Source of the DNA: Holosporales bacterium
Lineage (GTDB): Bacteria; Pseudomonadota; Alphaproteobacteria; RUG11792
NCBI GenBank assembly: GCA_031267075.1
Contig: JAIRZU010000056.1
Span: forward strand, 1-22,564
Reading direction: 5' to 3'
Length of the DNA: 22,564 nucleotides
In this document: positions 22,410-22,564 of the stretch, in pieces
Layout of the letters: every line of letters begins with the position of its first letter
How positions within the stretch are numbered: the stretch's first letter is position 1
Program-made: the position numbers and the translations under genes
The notes under the pieces: generated by a model
What the model was told of the DNA's origin: nothing
Seen by the model: only the letters and a program-made list of their open reading frames with translations
Database searches by the model: none

Positions 22410-22564
22410 ATGAAAAAACTGTTAACGTTAACCCTAACGCTAGGGCTAATAGCCTGTGAGGCCTGGAGTTCTAGAGAGAGAGAGAGCTTTAGTTGGAGAT
22501 AAACAGGCAACGCTGTTTGGTGGGATGAATGCTCTTCAAGCAGGAGTGGATGGGATAGGCGATA
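22410..22564 (+). CDS. Phase-variable lipoprotein 3, tract out of frame (OFF), 3' end beyond window
   Basis: The third paralogue, cut by the window end. ATG 22410 has a GGGGAGA ribosome site (22398-22404) and encodes MKKLLTLTLTLGLIAC, a lipoprotein signal with Cys16, then EAWSS, identical to gene 2 at this point. (AG)7 follows (22473-22486). In the current state the frame stops at TAA 22500 after 30 residues. One additional AG (8 units, or 5) opens a frame reading RALVGDKQATLFGGMNALQAGVDGIGD to the edge of the window, where LFGGMNALQAGVDGIGD resembles VLGGLATQTTKLNTISKDIGS of gene 2. The remaining part of the gene cannot be seen. Confidence 0.7.
22473..22486 (+). repeat. (AG)7 simple sequence repeat in gene 3
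   Basis: Seven AG units, preceded by TTCT as in gene 2, right after the EAWSS codons. The downstream homologous frame is reached with 8 or 5 units. Confidence 0.93.

Noticed and set aside
1..22564. CRISPR array, insertion sequence or prophage
   Set aside because: No regularly spaced direct repeats, transposase, integrase or phage genes were found; repeats present are palindromic elements and AG tracts.

Overview
The window looks like part of the chromosome of a reduced, host-associated alphaproteobacterium, most likely Rickettsiales of the LPS-bearing, Midichloria-like kind. This is inferred from gene content: lipid A genes (lpxB, lpxC, lpxD), the MEP-pathway gene ispH, murB, tightly overlapping housekeeping genes, and short palindromic elements inserted in frame inside protein genes in the style of Rickettsia palindromic elements (RPEs). 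No rRNA or other phylogenetic marker was available to settle the taxonomy.

Layout. (1) 1-4000, + strand: the 3' part of a DUF1015 gene, then rpsP-rimM-lpxB-tatD. (2) 4100-6640: lpxC on the - strand, divergent from a predicted lipoprotein amidase of the AmiD/Amidase_2 type. (3) 6700-11125, + strand: ispH-mutS-yraN-BON lipoprotein, with overlapping genes. (4) 11126-12514: a repeat-rich 586-bp non-coding stretch leading into secreted-protein gene 1. (5) 12579-15133, - strand: nagZ then an archaeal/eukaryotic-type proS, convergent with gene 1. (6) 15317-16935, + strand: skp-lpxD. (7) 16992-18535, - strand: secreted-protein gene 2, then tRNA-Gly(CCC) and a truncated mreD. (8) 18541-18859: non-coding, with a GC-rich cloverleaf palindrome. 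(9) 18914-22198, + strand: DUF721 (DciA-like)-murB-recJ. (10) 22264-22564: the start of secreted-protein gene 3, cut by the window edge.

The main discovery candidate is a family of three dispersed genes (11712 +, 18535 -, 22410 +). Each has a signal peptide followed directly by a pure AG dinucleotide tract of 7, 10 and 7 units. In all three the tract puts the signal peptide out of frame with an otherwise intact downstream reading frame, and changing the unit number by one (loss in the first two, gain in the third) restores the fusion. The leaders share an upstream motif, and two share a 120-bp upstream cassette containing a hairpin. This is the architecture of contingency loci, so I propose a phase-variable family of exported proteins or lipoproteins. 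Two complete members share a previously unnamed domain with a Q-Q-x-L-R-W-x-L-K-x-W core.

The second theme is RPE-like palindromic elements with AAACCTCCAnAATCAG-type ends. Two lie in tandem inside recJ, and one lies at the start of rimM. The rimM copy has lost exactly 23 nt relative to the recJ copy; restoring them would put an upstream ATG back in frame, so rimM appears to have re-acquired a start inside or just after the element.

Functionally, most genes serve the cell envelope (lpxB, lpxC, lpxD, skp, murB, mreD, the amidase, nagZ) or DNA maintenance (mutS, recJ, yraN, tatD, DUF721), with translation genes (rpsP, rimM, proS, tRNA-Gly) between them.
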